Below are positions 47,095-55,987 of a DNA stretch of 62,421 bases, in pieces (position 1 is the first letter of the stretch; every line of letters begins with the position of its first letter). A model generated the notes under the pieces. That model was given only the letters and a program-made list of their open reading frames with translations, was not told where the DNA came from and ran no database searches. The DNA is taken from the NCBI GenBank assembly GCA_002325245.1, contig DCRR01000016.1:1-62421 (forward strand), in the 5' to 3' direction. A program made the translations under genes and the position numbers. The DNA comes from Microbacteriaceae bacterium UBA1487 (GTDB lineage: Bacteria > Actinomycetota > Actinomycetes > Actinomycetales > Microbacteriaceae).

Positions 47095-47145
47095 GGCGAC
47101 GAGGTCACGAGGTTCTCTCGCGCGACGGTCCGCGGGAACGCCAAC

Positions 47146-47177
47146 GCCGGGGCGCGCGCTGAGATGCGCGCCCCGGC
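47146..47177 (-). terminator. Terminator hairpin after the CAP-domain gene
   Basis: A perfect 12-bp GC stem (GCCGGGGCGCGC with GCGCGCCCCGGC) and 8-base loop begin 16 bases after the stop at 47193. It separates this gene from dacB. Confidence 0.75.
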
Positions 47178-47192
47178 GGGTCTTGGGCGGTC

Positions 47193-48068
47193 CTAGCAGC
47201 TCCCCCAGCGGGCGGCGGCCCGCGTGAAGCTGTAGGGCTCGTTCGGAACACCACCGTGAGTCATGGCGAGGTAGATGCACACGCCGCCGGTGCTTCCCGT
47301 GTAGGTCGGCCGGTAGAGCGAGTTGCGGTGCGCGGTGGAGTTCCACCACTTCTGGGCCACCGTGGCGCCGGTGTTGCCGGAGCCGCCTGCGAGATTTCCG
47401 TCGCAGCCTTCGATGGGCTTGCCGTCGCTGCGCTTGGCCGTGTTGGTGTGACCCCACGCGCTCGACGGGTTGGTGCTCGGGTCCTCCGCCATCCAGAACA
47501 GGCGGGTCTCCATGCAGGAGTCGTAGCGGAAGTTCGCCATCGGAACCGGGTTCAGGCAGTTGGCGACGCGGATGGCGTTGTACGCCGCGGCGAACGAGGC
47601 GATGTCGCTGGTCGTGGTGCCGGCAACGCCTCCGGAGCTGGTGCGTCCGGGAGCCGAGCCGGTGGAGCCGCCCACGTTGGAGGGGCACGAGGCGCCCTGC
47701 GCAGCCAGTGCGGCCTGGCGCTGTGCCGTCCCGCTATCGGCGCTCGCGCCGCTCACCACCACGGGCGGCGGAGGCGGCGGAACCGGCTTCTGCGCGATGT
47801 GCTCGACGTCGACGCTGAGGTCGATCTTCGGCTTGTCGACTTCGAGGATGCTCGCCACCGGCTGCGTGACCGCGGCCAGCGCGGCCGCCGGATTGGCAGC
47901 GCTCTGCCCCTGCACGACGAGCGAAGTCGATGCGATCGGAACCGCGGCTGCCGCGGAGGCCTGCGCCGACTGCGTCAACGCCGGACCGCCGCCGCCGAGA
48001 AACGGCAGCGCGAGGGTCATGACGGTCGTGAAGACCGCACCGAGTACGACTGGTCGCCCAATAGCCAC
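47193..48068 (-). CDS. Secreted CAP (SCP/PR-1-like) domain protein
   Basis: A 291-residue exported protein. Residues 1-40 form a signal peptide ending in an Ala-rich stretch (AQASAAAAVP). A Pro-rich linker PVPPPPPPVVV near residue 97 and a Ser/Gly/Thr linker separate it from the C-terminal CAP domain (about 155-291), which has SAWGHTNTA, AQKWWNSTAHRNSLY with the conserved histidines, and THGGVPNEPYSFT. Cysteines in the domain may form disulfides. It starts at GTG 48068 behind GGGGGG. Function of bacterial CAP proteins is mostly unknown. Confidence 0.85.
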   Translation of the reverse strand: MAIGRPVVLGAVFTTVMTLALPFLGGGGPALTQSAQASAAAAVPIASTSLVVQGQSAANPAAALAAVTQPVASILEVDKPKIDLSVDVEHIAQKPVPPPPPPVVVSGASADSGTAQRQAALAAQGASCPSNVGGSTGSAPGRTSSGGVAGTTTSDIASFAAAYNAIRVANCLNPVPMANFRYDSCMETRLFWMAEDPSTNPSSAWGHTNTAKRSDGKPIEGCDGNLAGGSGNTGATVAQKWWNSTAHRNSLYRPTYTGSTGGVCIYLAMTHGGVPNEPYSFTRAAARWGSC

Positions 48069-48244
48069 GCGATCCCCCCCGAGATCTCGAAGTCGCCATC
48101 CCCCTCAGAGCGGCGCTGTGATTGGGAGGCTATGCCCTGCTGCGCACCCCCGGCAAGCGAATCCGGGCCCGAACCGCGAGTTTGCCCCCGGACTGGGGGG
48201 ACGGGAGAAAGTGGAGGTTTTCCCAGGTTGGGGTGGGGTTTCCT

Positions 48245-48279
48245 GGGTTTCGATACGCCGCTGCGCCGCTACTCAACCC
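48245..48279. repeat. REP-like short interspersed repeat
   Basis: A 35-base unit begins GGGTTTCGATACG and ends CTACTCAACCC, with complementary ends GGGTT/AACCC and a GC-rich centre. I recall the same GGTTTCGA...CTACTCAACC pattern as a frequent intergenic repeat in Microbacteriaceae. It lies ten bases beyond the 3' end of tRNA-Thr. Confidence 0.55.
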
Positions 48280-48289
48280 GCAGAATGTG

Positions 48290-48365
48290 TGGAGCCACCT
48301 GTGGGAATCGAACCCACGACCTATTCATTACGAGTGAATCGCTCTGCCAACTGAGCTAAGGCGGC
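48290..48365 (-). tRNA. tRNA-Thr(CGT)
   Basis: A 76-base tRNA including an encoded CCA. The acceptor GCCGCCT pairs with AGGTGGC with one G-U pair; the D arm is AGCTCAGTTGGCAGAGC; the anticodon stem ATTCA/TGAAT encloses CTCGTAA, anticodon CGT (reads ACG); the T arm is GTGGGTTCGATTCCCAC. All conserved positions are present. Confidence 0.97.
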
Positions 48366-48432
48366 CGGGCCGCGCACAGGATGCGCGGCACGACCTCCGA
48401 TCATAGTCGATTGCCGAGGCCTCTCGTGCCGC

Positions 48433-49965
48433 TCAGCAGTTCGGGTCGCTCGCGGGCACCGTTCCATCGATGAAGAAGTCGTCGACGGCGTCGTTCACGC
48501 ACGAGTTCGACTTGTTGTACGCCGTGTGCCCCTCGCCGTTGTAGGTGATGAGGTGGCCGTTCTCGAGCTGGCTCGCCAGGTTCTGCGCCCACACGTACGG
48601 CGTGGCCGGATCGTTGGTCGTGCCGACCACCAGGATGTCGGGCGAACCGGGTGCCGCGATCTCACCGCGCTCCCGCGTCGACGGGAACGGCCAGTCGGCG
48701 CAGCCGGTGCCGCCATAGGACATCCGCGGTCCGAATAGCGGCGCGGCGGCCTGCAGTTCGGCGGCCTGCTCGCGCATCGTGTCGATGTCGCTCTCGCTCG
48801 GGTAGTCGAGGCAGTTGATCGCGGTGAACGCCTCCGTCGAGTTGGAGGCGTAGCTGCCGTCCGGGTTCCGCTCGTTGTAGCTGTCGGCGAGCAGGAACGC
48901 GGTGTCGGTGAGGCCCTGCGACACCTCGCTGAACAGGATGTCGAGGTACGGCCAGTTCTCCTGGCTGTACAGCGGCAGAATGATCGCGATGAACATCGTG
49001 TCCGCGCCGAGCTGCCGCCCGTCGCTGTGGGTCAGCGGACTCGCGACCAGCAGGTCGAGCAAGTCGCCGGTGTACTCCATCGCCTGATCGACGGTGCCGC
49101 CGAAGGGACAGTCGCTGCGCGTGAAGCAGTCCTCGAGGTAGGCGCGGAAGGCGCTCTCGAAGCCGACGGCCTGTGTGAGGGTCACCTCGAACTCGCTCGT
49201 CGCGGGGTCGACGGCGCCGTCGAGCACGAGCCGGCCGGTGGTGTCGGGGTAGAGCTCGGCGAAGGTGGCGCCGAGGAAGGTGCCGTAGGAATAGCCCAGG
49301 AAGTTGAGCTTCTCGTCGCCGAGCACGGCCCGCAGCAGGTCGAGGTCGCGAGCGGCGCTCGTCGTGTCGACGAACCCGAGCAGAGCGCCGGTGTGCTCGA
49401 GGCAGGCCTGACCCCAGGCGGCGTTCGCCGCGCGCACGGCGGCGATCCACTCGTCGCTGCCCTCGACGCCCGGGATGATGCCGTAGTTGTACTCGTCAAG
49501 CTCCGACGGGTCGTCGTAGCAGTCGATCGCCGAGGAATGCCCGACCCCGCGCGGGTCGAAGCCGACGATGTCGTAGCTGGACTGCAGTCGAGCACTGGTC
49601 GCGTAGTCGATGCTGTCGCGCACGAACTCGTAGCCGGAGCCGCCTGGGCCGCCCGGGTTGATCAGCAGCGAGCCGAGCTTGGTGCCGGTGGCCGGTTGGC
49701 GGATGAGCGCGAGCTCGATGGAGTCGGCCGCCGGGTCGTCCCAGTCGAGCGGCGCGGTCGCGGTCGTGCACTGCAGACCGGTGCCGCAGGACTCCCAGGT
49801 GAGCACCTGGTGGTAGTACGGCACGAGCTCGGCCGCGACGTCTTCACCGGTCGGCGTCGAGGTCACCTCGGGCGAGGGCGGTTGGAACCAGCTCACGCAT
49901 CCGGTCAGCACGGCGGCGGTCGCCAGCGCGACGGCAACGGCCCACGGGGAACGACGGCGGATCAT
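48433..49965 (-). CDS. Secreted alpha/beta hydrolase lipoprotein (tripeptidyl aminopeptidase-like)
   Basis: A 510-residue serine hydrolase of the TAP/SlpD peptidase group. A signal peptide ends in the lipobox LTGC, so it is anchored outside the membrane. The oxyanion motif is NPGGPGGSGYEF, the nucleophile serine lies in LGYSYGTFLGA, the aspartate in GTTNDPATPY and the histidine in NGEGHTAYN. A C-terminal TAP-like domain is present. Its ATG overlaps the holB stop by four bases, which ties an exported peptidase to the replication genes upstream. Confidence 0.9.
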   Translation of the reverse strand: MIRRRSPWAVAVALATAAVLTGCVSWFQPPSPEVTSTPTGEDVAAELVPYYHQVLTWESCGTGLQCTTATAPLDWDDPAADSIELALIRQPATGTKLGSLLINPGGPGGSGYEFVRDSIDYATSARLQSSYDIVGFDPRGVGHSSAIDCYDDPSELDEYNYGIIPGVEGSDEWIAAVRAANAAWGQACLEHTGALLGFVDTTSAARDLDLLRAVLGDEKLNFLGYSYGTFLGATFAELYPDTTGRLVLDGAVDPATSEFEVTLTQAVGFESAFRAYLEDCFTRSDCPFGGTVDQAMEYTGDLLDLLVASPLTHSDGRQLGADTMFIAIILPLYSQENWPYLDILFSEVSQGLTDTAFLLADSYNERNPDGSYASNSTEAFTAINCLDYPSESDIDTMREQAAELQAAAPLFGPRMSYGGTGCADWPFPSTRERGEIAAPGSPDILVVGTTNDPATPYVWAQNLASQLENGHLITYNGEGHTAYNKSNSCVNDAVDDFFIDGTVPASDPNC

Positions 49966-51101
49966 GCGGTCCTTTCGTGCCGGGGCGCGCGCACGGCGCT
50001 GACCAGCATGGCTTCCAGGGCAAGCGCGGGCGCGACGTTGCCTTCGATGCGGTGCCTCGCCTCGGCAATCGCGTCGAGGGTGGCGAGCGTCTCGGCCGGC
50101 GTCGCCGCCGCGGCGGCGCGCTCCAACTCGGCCATGATCGCCAGGTTGACCGGCTCCAATTCGGCGCCGAGCTGACGCAGCAGCACGTCGCGGTAGAGCG
50201 ATTGCAGATCGACGAGGATGCGGTCGATGCCGTCGCGCAGGCTGCGCGTGGCGCGCCGCTTCTGGTCGTCATCGAGCGCTTTGAGCTGAGCACGCAACCC
50301 GGGCGGCACCGTTCCGCCCGGCTCGATGCCGAGTGATCGCAGCGCCTGATCGCGCTCTTCGGCGTCGCGCTCGGCGGTGATCGCCTCGGCGTCGGCCTTG
50401 GCCACGTCGAGCAGTTCGGCCGCGGCCAGCACCGCCCCGGACACCGAGCGAATGCCGAGCGCCACCTCGAGCGTGCGCGCCCGGCGGCTGCGCGCCTCGT
50501 CGCTGGTCGCCAGGCGGTGCGCCATGCCGATGTGCGACTGCGCCTCGCGTGCCGCGCGCAGTGCCTCGGGGCGCGCGACCCCGTCGCGGCGTTCGAGCAG
50601 TTCGGCGACCTCGTCGATCGTGGGCACGCGCAGGCGCAGCATGCGCACCCGCGAGCGCACGGTGGGCAGCAGGTCGGCTTCGCTCGGGGCGCACAGGATC
50701 CAGATGGTGCGCGGCGGCGGCTCCTCGAGCGCCTTCAGCAGCACGTTGGAGGTGCGCTCGGTCATGCGGTCGGCGTCTTCGATGATCATCACGCGGTAGC
50801 GCCCGGCCGAGGGCGAGAACTGGCTCGCGGTGACGAGACGGCGCACGTCGTCGATCTTGATGATCACGTTCTCGGTGGCGAGCACCGCGAGGTCGGGATG
50901 GGTGCGGGCTGCCACCTGCGCGGCGGTCGCCTCCTCGTCGCCCGGGCGCGCCAGCAGGGCGGCGGCGAAGGCGTAGGCGAGGGTGGAGCGCCCGGATCCG
51001 GGCGGGCCGGTGATCAGCCAGGAGTGGGCGAGGCCGTCGCCGGCGGCCGCGGCGCGCACGGTCGCGATCGCCTCGGGCTGCCCCGTCACCTCGTCGAACA
51101 C
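49962..51101 (-). CDS. holB: DNA polymerase III delta' subunit
   Basis: A 379-residue clamp-loader subunit. The P-loop is GPPGSGRST; KIDDVRRLV, MIIEDADRM and SNVLLKALEEPPPRT are the conserved AAA+ segments. The long C-terminal half is helical and Arg/Glu-rich. It starts at GTG 51101, nine bases after tmk. With tmk and topA it forms a replication unit seen in many Gram-positives. Confidence 0.93.
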   Translation of the reverse strand: MFDEVTGQPEAIATVRAAAAGDGLAHSWLITGPPGSGRSTLAYAFAAALLARPGDEEATAAQVAARTHPDLAVLATENVIIKIDDVRRLVTASQFSPSAGRYRVMIIEDADRMTERTSNVLLKALEEPPPRTIWILCAPSEADLLPTVRSRVRMLRLRVPTIDEVAELLERRDGVARPEALRAAREAQSHIGMAHRLATSDEARSRRARTLEVALGIRSVSGAVLAAAELLDVAKADAEAITAERDAEERDQALRSLGIEPGGTVPPGLRAQLKALDDDQKRRATRSLRDGIDRILVDLQSLYRDVLLRQLGAELEPVNLAIMAELERAAAAATPAETLATLDAIAEARHRIEGNVAPALALEAMLVSAVRAPRHERTA

Positions 51102-51110
51102 GACTCCACG

Positions 51111-51731
51111 CTAGTCGAGGAGGTCCGACACTCGGTCGCGGATTGCCGCGGCGAGTTCGTCGACGGGGCGGGACCCATCCAGCACCAGGAAGCGCTCGGG
51201 CTCGGCGGCGGCGAGTTCGAGGTAGGCGGAGCGCACGCGAGCGTGGAAGTCGCTCGCCTCGGCCTCGAGTCGGTCGTAGCGGGTGCGGGCGCCGTCGAGA
51301 CGCTCCCGCCCGACCGTCTCATCGAGGTCGAGCAGCACGGTCACGTCGGGCAGCAGCCCGCCGGTGGCCCACAGCGACAGGTCGCGGATCTCGGTCGCAT
51401 CGAGCACCCGCCCGGCGCCCTGGTAGGCGACGGAGGAGTCGAGGTAGCGATCCTGCAGCACGATCGCGCCGCGCTCAAGCGCCGGTCGCACGAGGGTCGC
51501 GATGTGGTGCGCGCGGTCGGCGGCGTAGATCAGCGCCTCGGCGCGCGGCTCCATCTCGCCGCGGCGGTGCAGCACGATCTCGCGCAGCTCGACGCCGAGG
51601 TCGGTGCCGCCCGGTTCGCGGGTGCGCACCACCTCGCGGCCGATGCCCACGAGGTGCTCCTCCAGCAGTGCGGCCTGCGTCGACTTGCCGGATCCGTCGC
51701 CACCTTCGAAGGTGAGGAAGAGCCCGCGCAC
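51111..51731 (-). CDS. tmk: Thymidylate kinase
   Basis: A 206-residue kinase that phosphorylates dTMP to dTDP. The P-loop is FEGGDGSGKST, the DR(Y/H) motif DRYLDSSVAYQG, and the substrate arginine lies in TREPGGTDLG. The GTG at 51731 is preceded by the topA stop with one base between, and the protein then begins RGLFLTFEGG, the normal family N-terminus. Confidence 0.95.
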   Translation of the reverse strand: MRGLFLTFEGGDGSGKSTQAALLEEHLVGIGREVVRTREPGGTDLGVELREIVLHRRGEMEPRAEALIYAADRAHHIATLVRPALERGAIVLQDRYLDSSVAYQGAGRVLDATEIRDLSLWATGGLLPDVTVLLDLDETVGRERLDGARTRYDRLEAEASDFHARVRSAYLELAAAEPERFLVLDGSRPVDELAAAIRDRVSDLLD

Positions 51732-51732
51732 C

Positions 51733-54474
51733 TCAGCTCTTCTTCTTCGCCGGGGCGCGCTTGGCCGCGGGCTTGCGCTTCGCGGGCTTCTTCGCCGGTC
51801 CCTTCGCCCGCTTGTCGGCGAGCAGCTGCACGGCACGATCGAAGTCGACCGCCTCGACGTCCTCGCCGCGCGGAATGGTCGCGTTCGTCTCGCCGTCGGT
51901 CACGTAGGGGCCGAAGCGTCCATCGCGCACCTTGATCGGCTTGCCGCTGACCGGGTCGGCTTCGAATTCCTTGAGCGCGCTCGAGGGGCGACGGGCGCCG
52001 TACTTCGGCTGCGCGAAGATCTCCAGCGCGCCCGGCAGCTCGATCGAGAAGATCTGGTCTTCGCTCTCGAGCGAACGGCTGTCGGTGCCCTTCTTCAGGT
52101 ACGGGCCGTAGCGGCCGTTCTGCGCGGTGATGTCCTCGCCGCTCTCCGGGTCCTGGCCGACGATGCGGGGCAGGCTCAGCAGCTTGAGCGCCGTCTCCAG
52201 ATCAACGGTCGCGGGATCCATGTCCTTGAACAGGGATGCGGTGCGCGGCTTGGGCGCGGCGGCCTTCTTCTTGGGCTTGGGCTTCTCCTCCAGCACCTCG
52301 CCGGTGGCCGGGTCGACGACGGGCTCGGCGGCCGGGGGCTCGGGCTCGAGCTCGGTCACGTAGGGGCCGTAGCGGCCGTCCTTGGCGACGATCATCTTGC
52401 CGGTCTCCGGGTTCACGCCGAGCTCGCGGTCGCCCACAACGGGCGCGTCGATGAGCTCCTGTGCCTTCTCAGCGGTCAGCTCGTCGGGGGCGAGCTCCTC
52501 GGGCACGTTGACGCGGCGCGGCGTCTCGCCCTCACCGGCGGGAACCTCGAGGTAGGGGCCGTACTTGCCGATCCGCAGCGTGATGTCGTCGGAGATTCGC
52601 ACCGAGTTGATCTCACGCGCGTCGATCTCACCGAGGTTCTCGACCGTGTCCCGCAGACCGCGGTGCTCTCCCCCGCCGAAGTAGAACTCCTTGAGCCACT
52701 CCACGCGATCCTGCTCGCCGCCGGCGATCCGGTCGAGGTCTTCTTCCATCTCGGCGGTGAAGTCGTACTCGACGAGCTCGCCGAAGTTCTCCTCCAGCAG
52801 GCGCACCACGCTGAACGCGATCCAGTTCGGCACCAGCGCGCTGCCGCGCGGGCTGATGTAGCCGCGGTCGATGATGGTGGAGATGATGCTCGCGTAGGTG
52901 GAGGGGCGCCCGATGCCCAGCTCTTCGAGCTTCTTGACCAGGCTGGCCTCGGTGTAGCGGGCGGGCGGGCTGGTCTCGTGGCCCTTCGCCTCCAGCTCGG
53001 CGAGACTGAGCACCTGACCTTCGGTCATCGGCGGCAACGTGGTCTCGCGCTCGGCGGCGGCCTCCGCCTCGTCGCGCTCCTCGTCACGGCCTTCCTCGTA
53101 CGCGGCGAGGAAGCCGCGGAAGGTGATGACGGTTCCGGATGCGGTGAACTCGGCGGCGCTCGCCCCGGCTTCGGCGGCGTCGGCCGGTCGACCCTCGATG
53201 GTGACGGTCGCGGTCTGGCCGCGCGCATCCGCCATCTGCGAGGCGACGGTGCGCTTCCAGATCAGGTCGTACAGCTTGAAGTCGTTGCCGCGCAGCGTGC
53301 TGGCCAGTTCGGCGGGGGTGCGGAAGACGTCGCCCGAGGGACGCACCGCCTCGTGCGCCTCCTGCGCGTTCTTCGACTTGCCGGTGTAGACGCGGGGCTT
53401 CTCGGGAATCGAGTCGGCGCCGTAGAGCTCGGAGGCCTGGGCGCGAGCCGCCTGGATCGCCTGCTGCGAGAGCGCGGGCGAGTCCGTTCGCATATAGGTG
53501 ATGTACCCGTTCTCGTACAGGCTCTGCGCGACCGACATGGTCTGACGCGCGGTGAAGCGCAGCTTGCGGCCGGCCTCCTGCTGCAGGGTCGAGGTGGTGA
53601 ACGGGGCGGCGGGTCGACGCGTGTACGGCTTCGACTCGACGCTCAGCACGGTGAATCGCGCGTCGTCCTTCTTCAGGGCGGCCGAGAGAGCCTCGGCGGC
53701 CTTCTCGTCGAGCGCGACCGCCTCGCCCTTCAGGGCGCCGCGGTCGGTGAAGTCGCGACCGCTGGCGACGCGGCGACCGTCGAGCCGCACGAGGCGGGCG
53801 TCGAAGCGCTTGCCTGCCTGCTCGGCCTCGGCGCCGGGGGCGAGCCCCGCGGTCAGGTCCCAGTAGGAGGCCGAGATGAAGGCGAGCCGCTCGCGCTCGC
53901 GGTCGACGACGAGGCGCGTCGCGGCGGACTGCACGCGGCCCGCCGAGAGGCCCGGCCCGACCTTGCGCCACAGCACCGGCGAGATCTCGAAGCCGAAAAG
54001 GCGGTCGAGGATGCGGCGGGTCTCCTGCGCGTCGACCAGGGCGGTGTCGAGCTCACGCGGGTTGTTGCGGGCGGCCTCGATCGCCTCCTTGGTGATCTCG
54101 TGGAACACCATGCGCTTGACGGGCACCTTCGGCTTCAGCACCTCGAGCAGGTGCCAGGCGATGGCTTCCCCCTCGCGGTCCTCATCAGTGGCGAGGTAGA
54201 GCTCGTCGGCTTCCTTGAGCGCCTTCTTCAGATCGGTGACGGTGCGCTTCTTGGCGTCGCTGACCACGTAATAGGGAAGGAATCCGCCCTCGACGTCGAT
54301 CGAGAACTTGCCGAGCGACCCCTTCTTGAGCTCCGGCGGCAGGTTCTTGGGCTCGATCAGGTCACGGATGTGACCCACCGAGGCCTGTACCTCATATCCC
54401 TCGCCGAGGTACTGCGCGATCGTCTTCGCTTTTGCGGGCGACTCGACGATGACAAGCTTCCTGCTGTCTGACAC
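51733..54474 (-). CDS. topA: DNA topoisomerase I
   Basis: A 913-residue type IA topoisomerase that relaxes negative supercoils. The Toprim domain has LVIVESPAKAKTI and the metal triad in ATDEDREGEAIAWH (about 95-108). The catalytic tyrosine is Tyr327 in ITYMRTDS. Instead of zinc fingers, the C-terminus has four repeats (GKYGPYL, DGRYGPYV, NGRYGPYL, DGRFGPYV), as in other actinobacteria, then a Lys/Ala/Pro-rich tail. The GTG at 54474 follows GGAAGGAG. It leads the minus-strand unit topA-tmk-holB-peptidase. Confidence 0.96.
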   Translation of the reverse strand: MSDSRKLVIVESPAKAKTIAQYLGEGYEVQASVGHIRDLIEPKNLPPELKKGSLGKFSIDVEGGFLPYYVVSDAKKRTVTDLKKALKEADELYLATDEDREGEAIAWHLLEVLKPKVPVKRMVFHEITKEAIEAARNNPRELDTALVDAQETRRILDRLFGFEISPVLWRKVGPGLSAGRVQSAATRLVVDRERERLAFISASYWDLTAGLAPGAEAEQAGKRFDARLVRLDGRRVASGRDFTDRGALKGEAVALDEKAAEALSAALKKDDARFTVLSVESKPYTRRPAAPFTTSTLQQEAGRKLRFTARQTMSVAQSLYENGYITYMRTDSPALSQQAIQAARAQASELYGADSIPEKPRVYTGKSKNAQEAHEAVRPSGDVFRTPAELASTLRGNDFKLYDLIWKRTVASQMADARGQTATVTIEGRPADAAEAGASAAEFTASGTVITFRGFLAAYEEGRDEERDEAEAAAERETTLPPMTEGQVLSLAELEAKGHETSPPARYTEASLVKKLEELGIGRPSTYASIISTIIDRGYISPRGSALVPNWIAFSVVRLLEENFGELVEYDFTAEMEEDLDRIAGGEQDRVEWLKEFYFGGGEHRGLRDTVENLGEIDAREINSVRISDDITLRIGKYGPYLEVPAGEGETPRRVNVPEELAPDELTAEKAQELIDAPVVGDRELGVNPETGKMIVAKDGRYGPYVTELEPEPPAAEPVVDPATGEVLEEKPKPKKKAAAPKPRTASLFKDMDPATVDLETALKLLSLPRIVGQDPESGEDITAQNGRYGPYLKKGTDSRSLESEDQIFSIELPGALEIFAQPKYGARRPSSALKEFEADPVSGKPIKVRDGRFGPYVTDGETNATIPRGEDVEAVDFDRAVQLLADKRAKGPAKKPAKRKPAAKRAPAKKKS

Positions 54475-54588
54475 CGGACTCCTTCCGTCCGAGGCACACC
54501 ATACACATTCGCACCGAGGCTCTGCTTCGCGCCGCACGGCGGCGATCGTTCGCCTGCATGCTGATACTCCATATATAGGTGTCGCTTC

Positions 54589-54602
54589 CTGCTACGGTCG
54601 AG
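54589..54602 (+). promoter_or_regulatory. Promoter-like element shared by surface genes 1 and 3
   Basis: CTGCTACGGTCGAG contains a -10-like TACGGT and is repeated exactly at 57785-57798. It lies 51 bases before the start of surface gene 1, behind an AT-rich CATATATAGG stretch that stands out in this DNA. Confidence 0.5.
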
Positions 54603-54652
54603 GGAACCTCAACGGGCGGAGCCTCTCCGACCTGGGATTCCGGAGCCCGCTC

Positions 54653-55966
54653 GTGACCCACTCGATCATCGTGCACCGCGCTGCCCTCGCCGCAGCCCTC
54701 GCGCTTCCGTTCGCTCTGTTGACGGCGGCCCCCGCCACGGCGGCCACGGTCACCGTCACCACCTGGGGTGACCTGCAAGCCGCATTCGCCGTCGACGGCG
54801 ACACCGTCGTCCTCGGCGCCGACATCACCGCCCCCGCGAACCAGAACCTCGCCGTCGACGCCGGCGAGTCCATCACCCTCGACCTGGGCGGGTACGCCCT
54901 GACGGTGACGGATCCGAACAACAGCAGCGCAGCGATCCACGTGCCCGGCACCGCCGACCTGACCATCGCTGCGTCCGGGGGCGGCATCCTCACCGCCACC
55001 GGCGGCGGCGATGGCGCGGGTATCGGCGGGGGCAGCGGCACGCACGGCGGCTCCGTCACCATCACCGGCGGCACGATCAACGCCACCGGCGGAGCGCGGG
55101 GGTCTGGCATCGGCGGCGGATTCAACAGCACGGGTGGTCCCGTCACCATCACCGGCGGCACCGTCACCGCCACCGGCGGCGGCGACCACGCGGGCATCTC
55201 CGTTTCCGCATTCCTCGGCGGCGTCATCTCGATCACCGGCGGCACCGTCATCGCGACCGGCGGCCAGGGCGCCGCCGGGATGGGCGGCGACTTCAGTCAA
55301 GACGGCAGCACGATCACCATCACCGGCGGCGACGTCGCGGCGGTCGGAGGATTCCGCGGAGCCGGCATCGGCGGCGGCGCGAACGGCGACGGCGGCACCG
55401 TCACCATTACCGGCGGCACCGTCAGCGCAACCGGCGGCGACGGCGTTGTCGCCGGCGACGGCGCCGCAGGCATCGGCGGCGGCGACGGCGGCGACTTGCC
55501 GGGCACCCTCGACGTGCAGGGAACCCCGGATGCGGGTGCCGCGACCGACGGCGGCAACCCGAACGCCGCTCCGATCACCAACTCCGTCGAACCGGCCGGC
55601 GTCGGCTACGCCGCCACCACCTCCACGGTGGGCACCGGCGGCCAACTCGACCTGCGCTTCCACTACCTCTTCGCCCTCGACCCCTCGGGCGGCACCGGCC
55701 CGACGAGCGTGACCGTCAACGACGGCGACACGCTGCCCGGATCCTCCACCCCCGCCCGCGACGGCTACGAGTTCACCGGCTGGACCCTCGGCGGCAGCCC
55801 CTACGACCTCGCCACCCTCGCGACCGGGCCGATCACCCTCACCGCCACCTGGGCCGCCGTGCTCGCCGCCACCGGCATCGAGGCGCTGCCGCTGCTCAGC
55901 GGCGCCGCGCTGCTGCTCGCTGTCGGCGCGCCGCTGGTGCTCCTTCGTCGGCGTGCGACCGCCTGA
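54653..55966 (+). CDS. Cell-wall-anchored glycine-rich beta-helix protein 1
   Basis: A 437-residue surface protein. The signal peptide (1 to about 31) ends APATAA. An N-terminal module has TTWGDLQAAFA and TVVLGADITAP. Residues about 115-285 hold six degenerate units with AGIGGG followed by TITGGTVxATGG, which should stack as a beta-helix. After a linker (GTPDAGAATDGGNPN) comes an InlB B-repeat-like domain (GDTLPGSSTPARDGYEFTGW). The end is LAATG (404-408), a hydrophobic helix and RRR: a class E-type sortase signal. Start GTG 54653, with GGAG eight bases upstream. The ligand is unknown. Confidence 0.85.
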   Translation: MTHSIIVHRAALAAALALPFALLTAAPATAATVTVTTWGDLQAAFAVDGDTVVLGADITAPANQNLAVDAGESITLDLGGYALTVTDPNNSSAAIHVPGTADLTIAASGGGILTATGGGDGAGIGGGSGTHGGSVTITGGTINATGGARGSGIGGGFNSTGGPVTITGGTVTATGGGDHAGISVSAFLGGVISITGGTVIATGGQGAAGMGGDFSQDGSTITITGGDVAAVGGFRGAGIGGGANGDGGTVTITGGTVSATGGDGVVAGDGAAGIGGGDGGDLPGTLDVQGTPDAGAATDGGNPNAAPITNSVEPAGVGYAATTSTVGTGGQLDLRFHYLFALDPSGGTGPTSVTVNDGDTLPGSSTPARDGYEFTGWTLGGSPYDLATLATGPITLTATWAAVLAATGIEALPLLSGAALLLAVGAPLVLLRRRATA

Positions 55967-55987
55967 CGCCGAGCGCAGGGAATCAAG

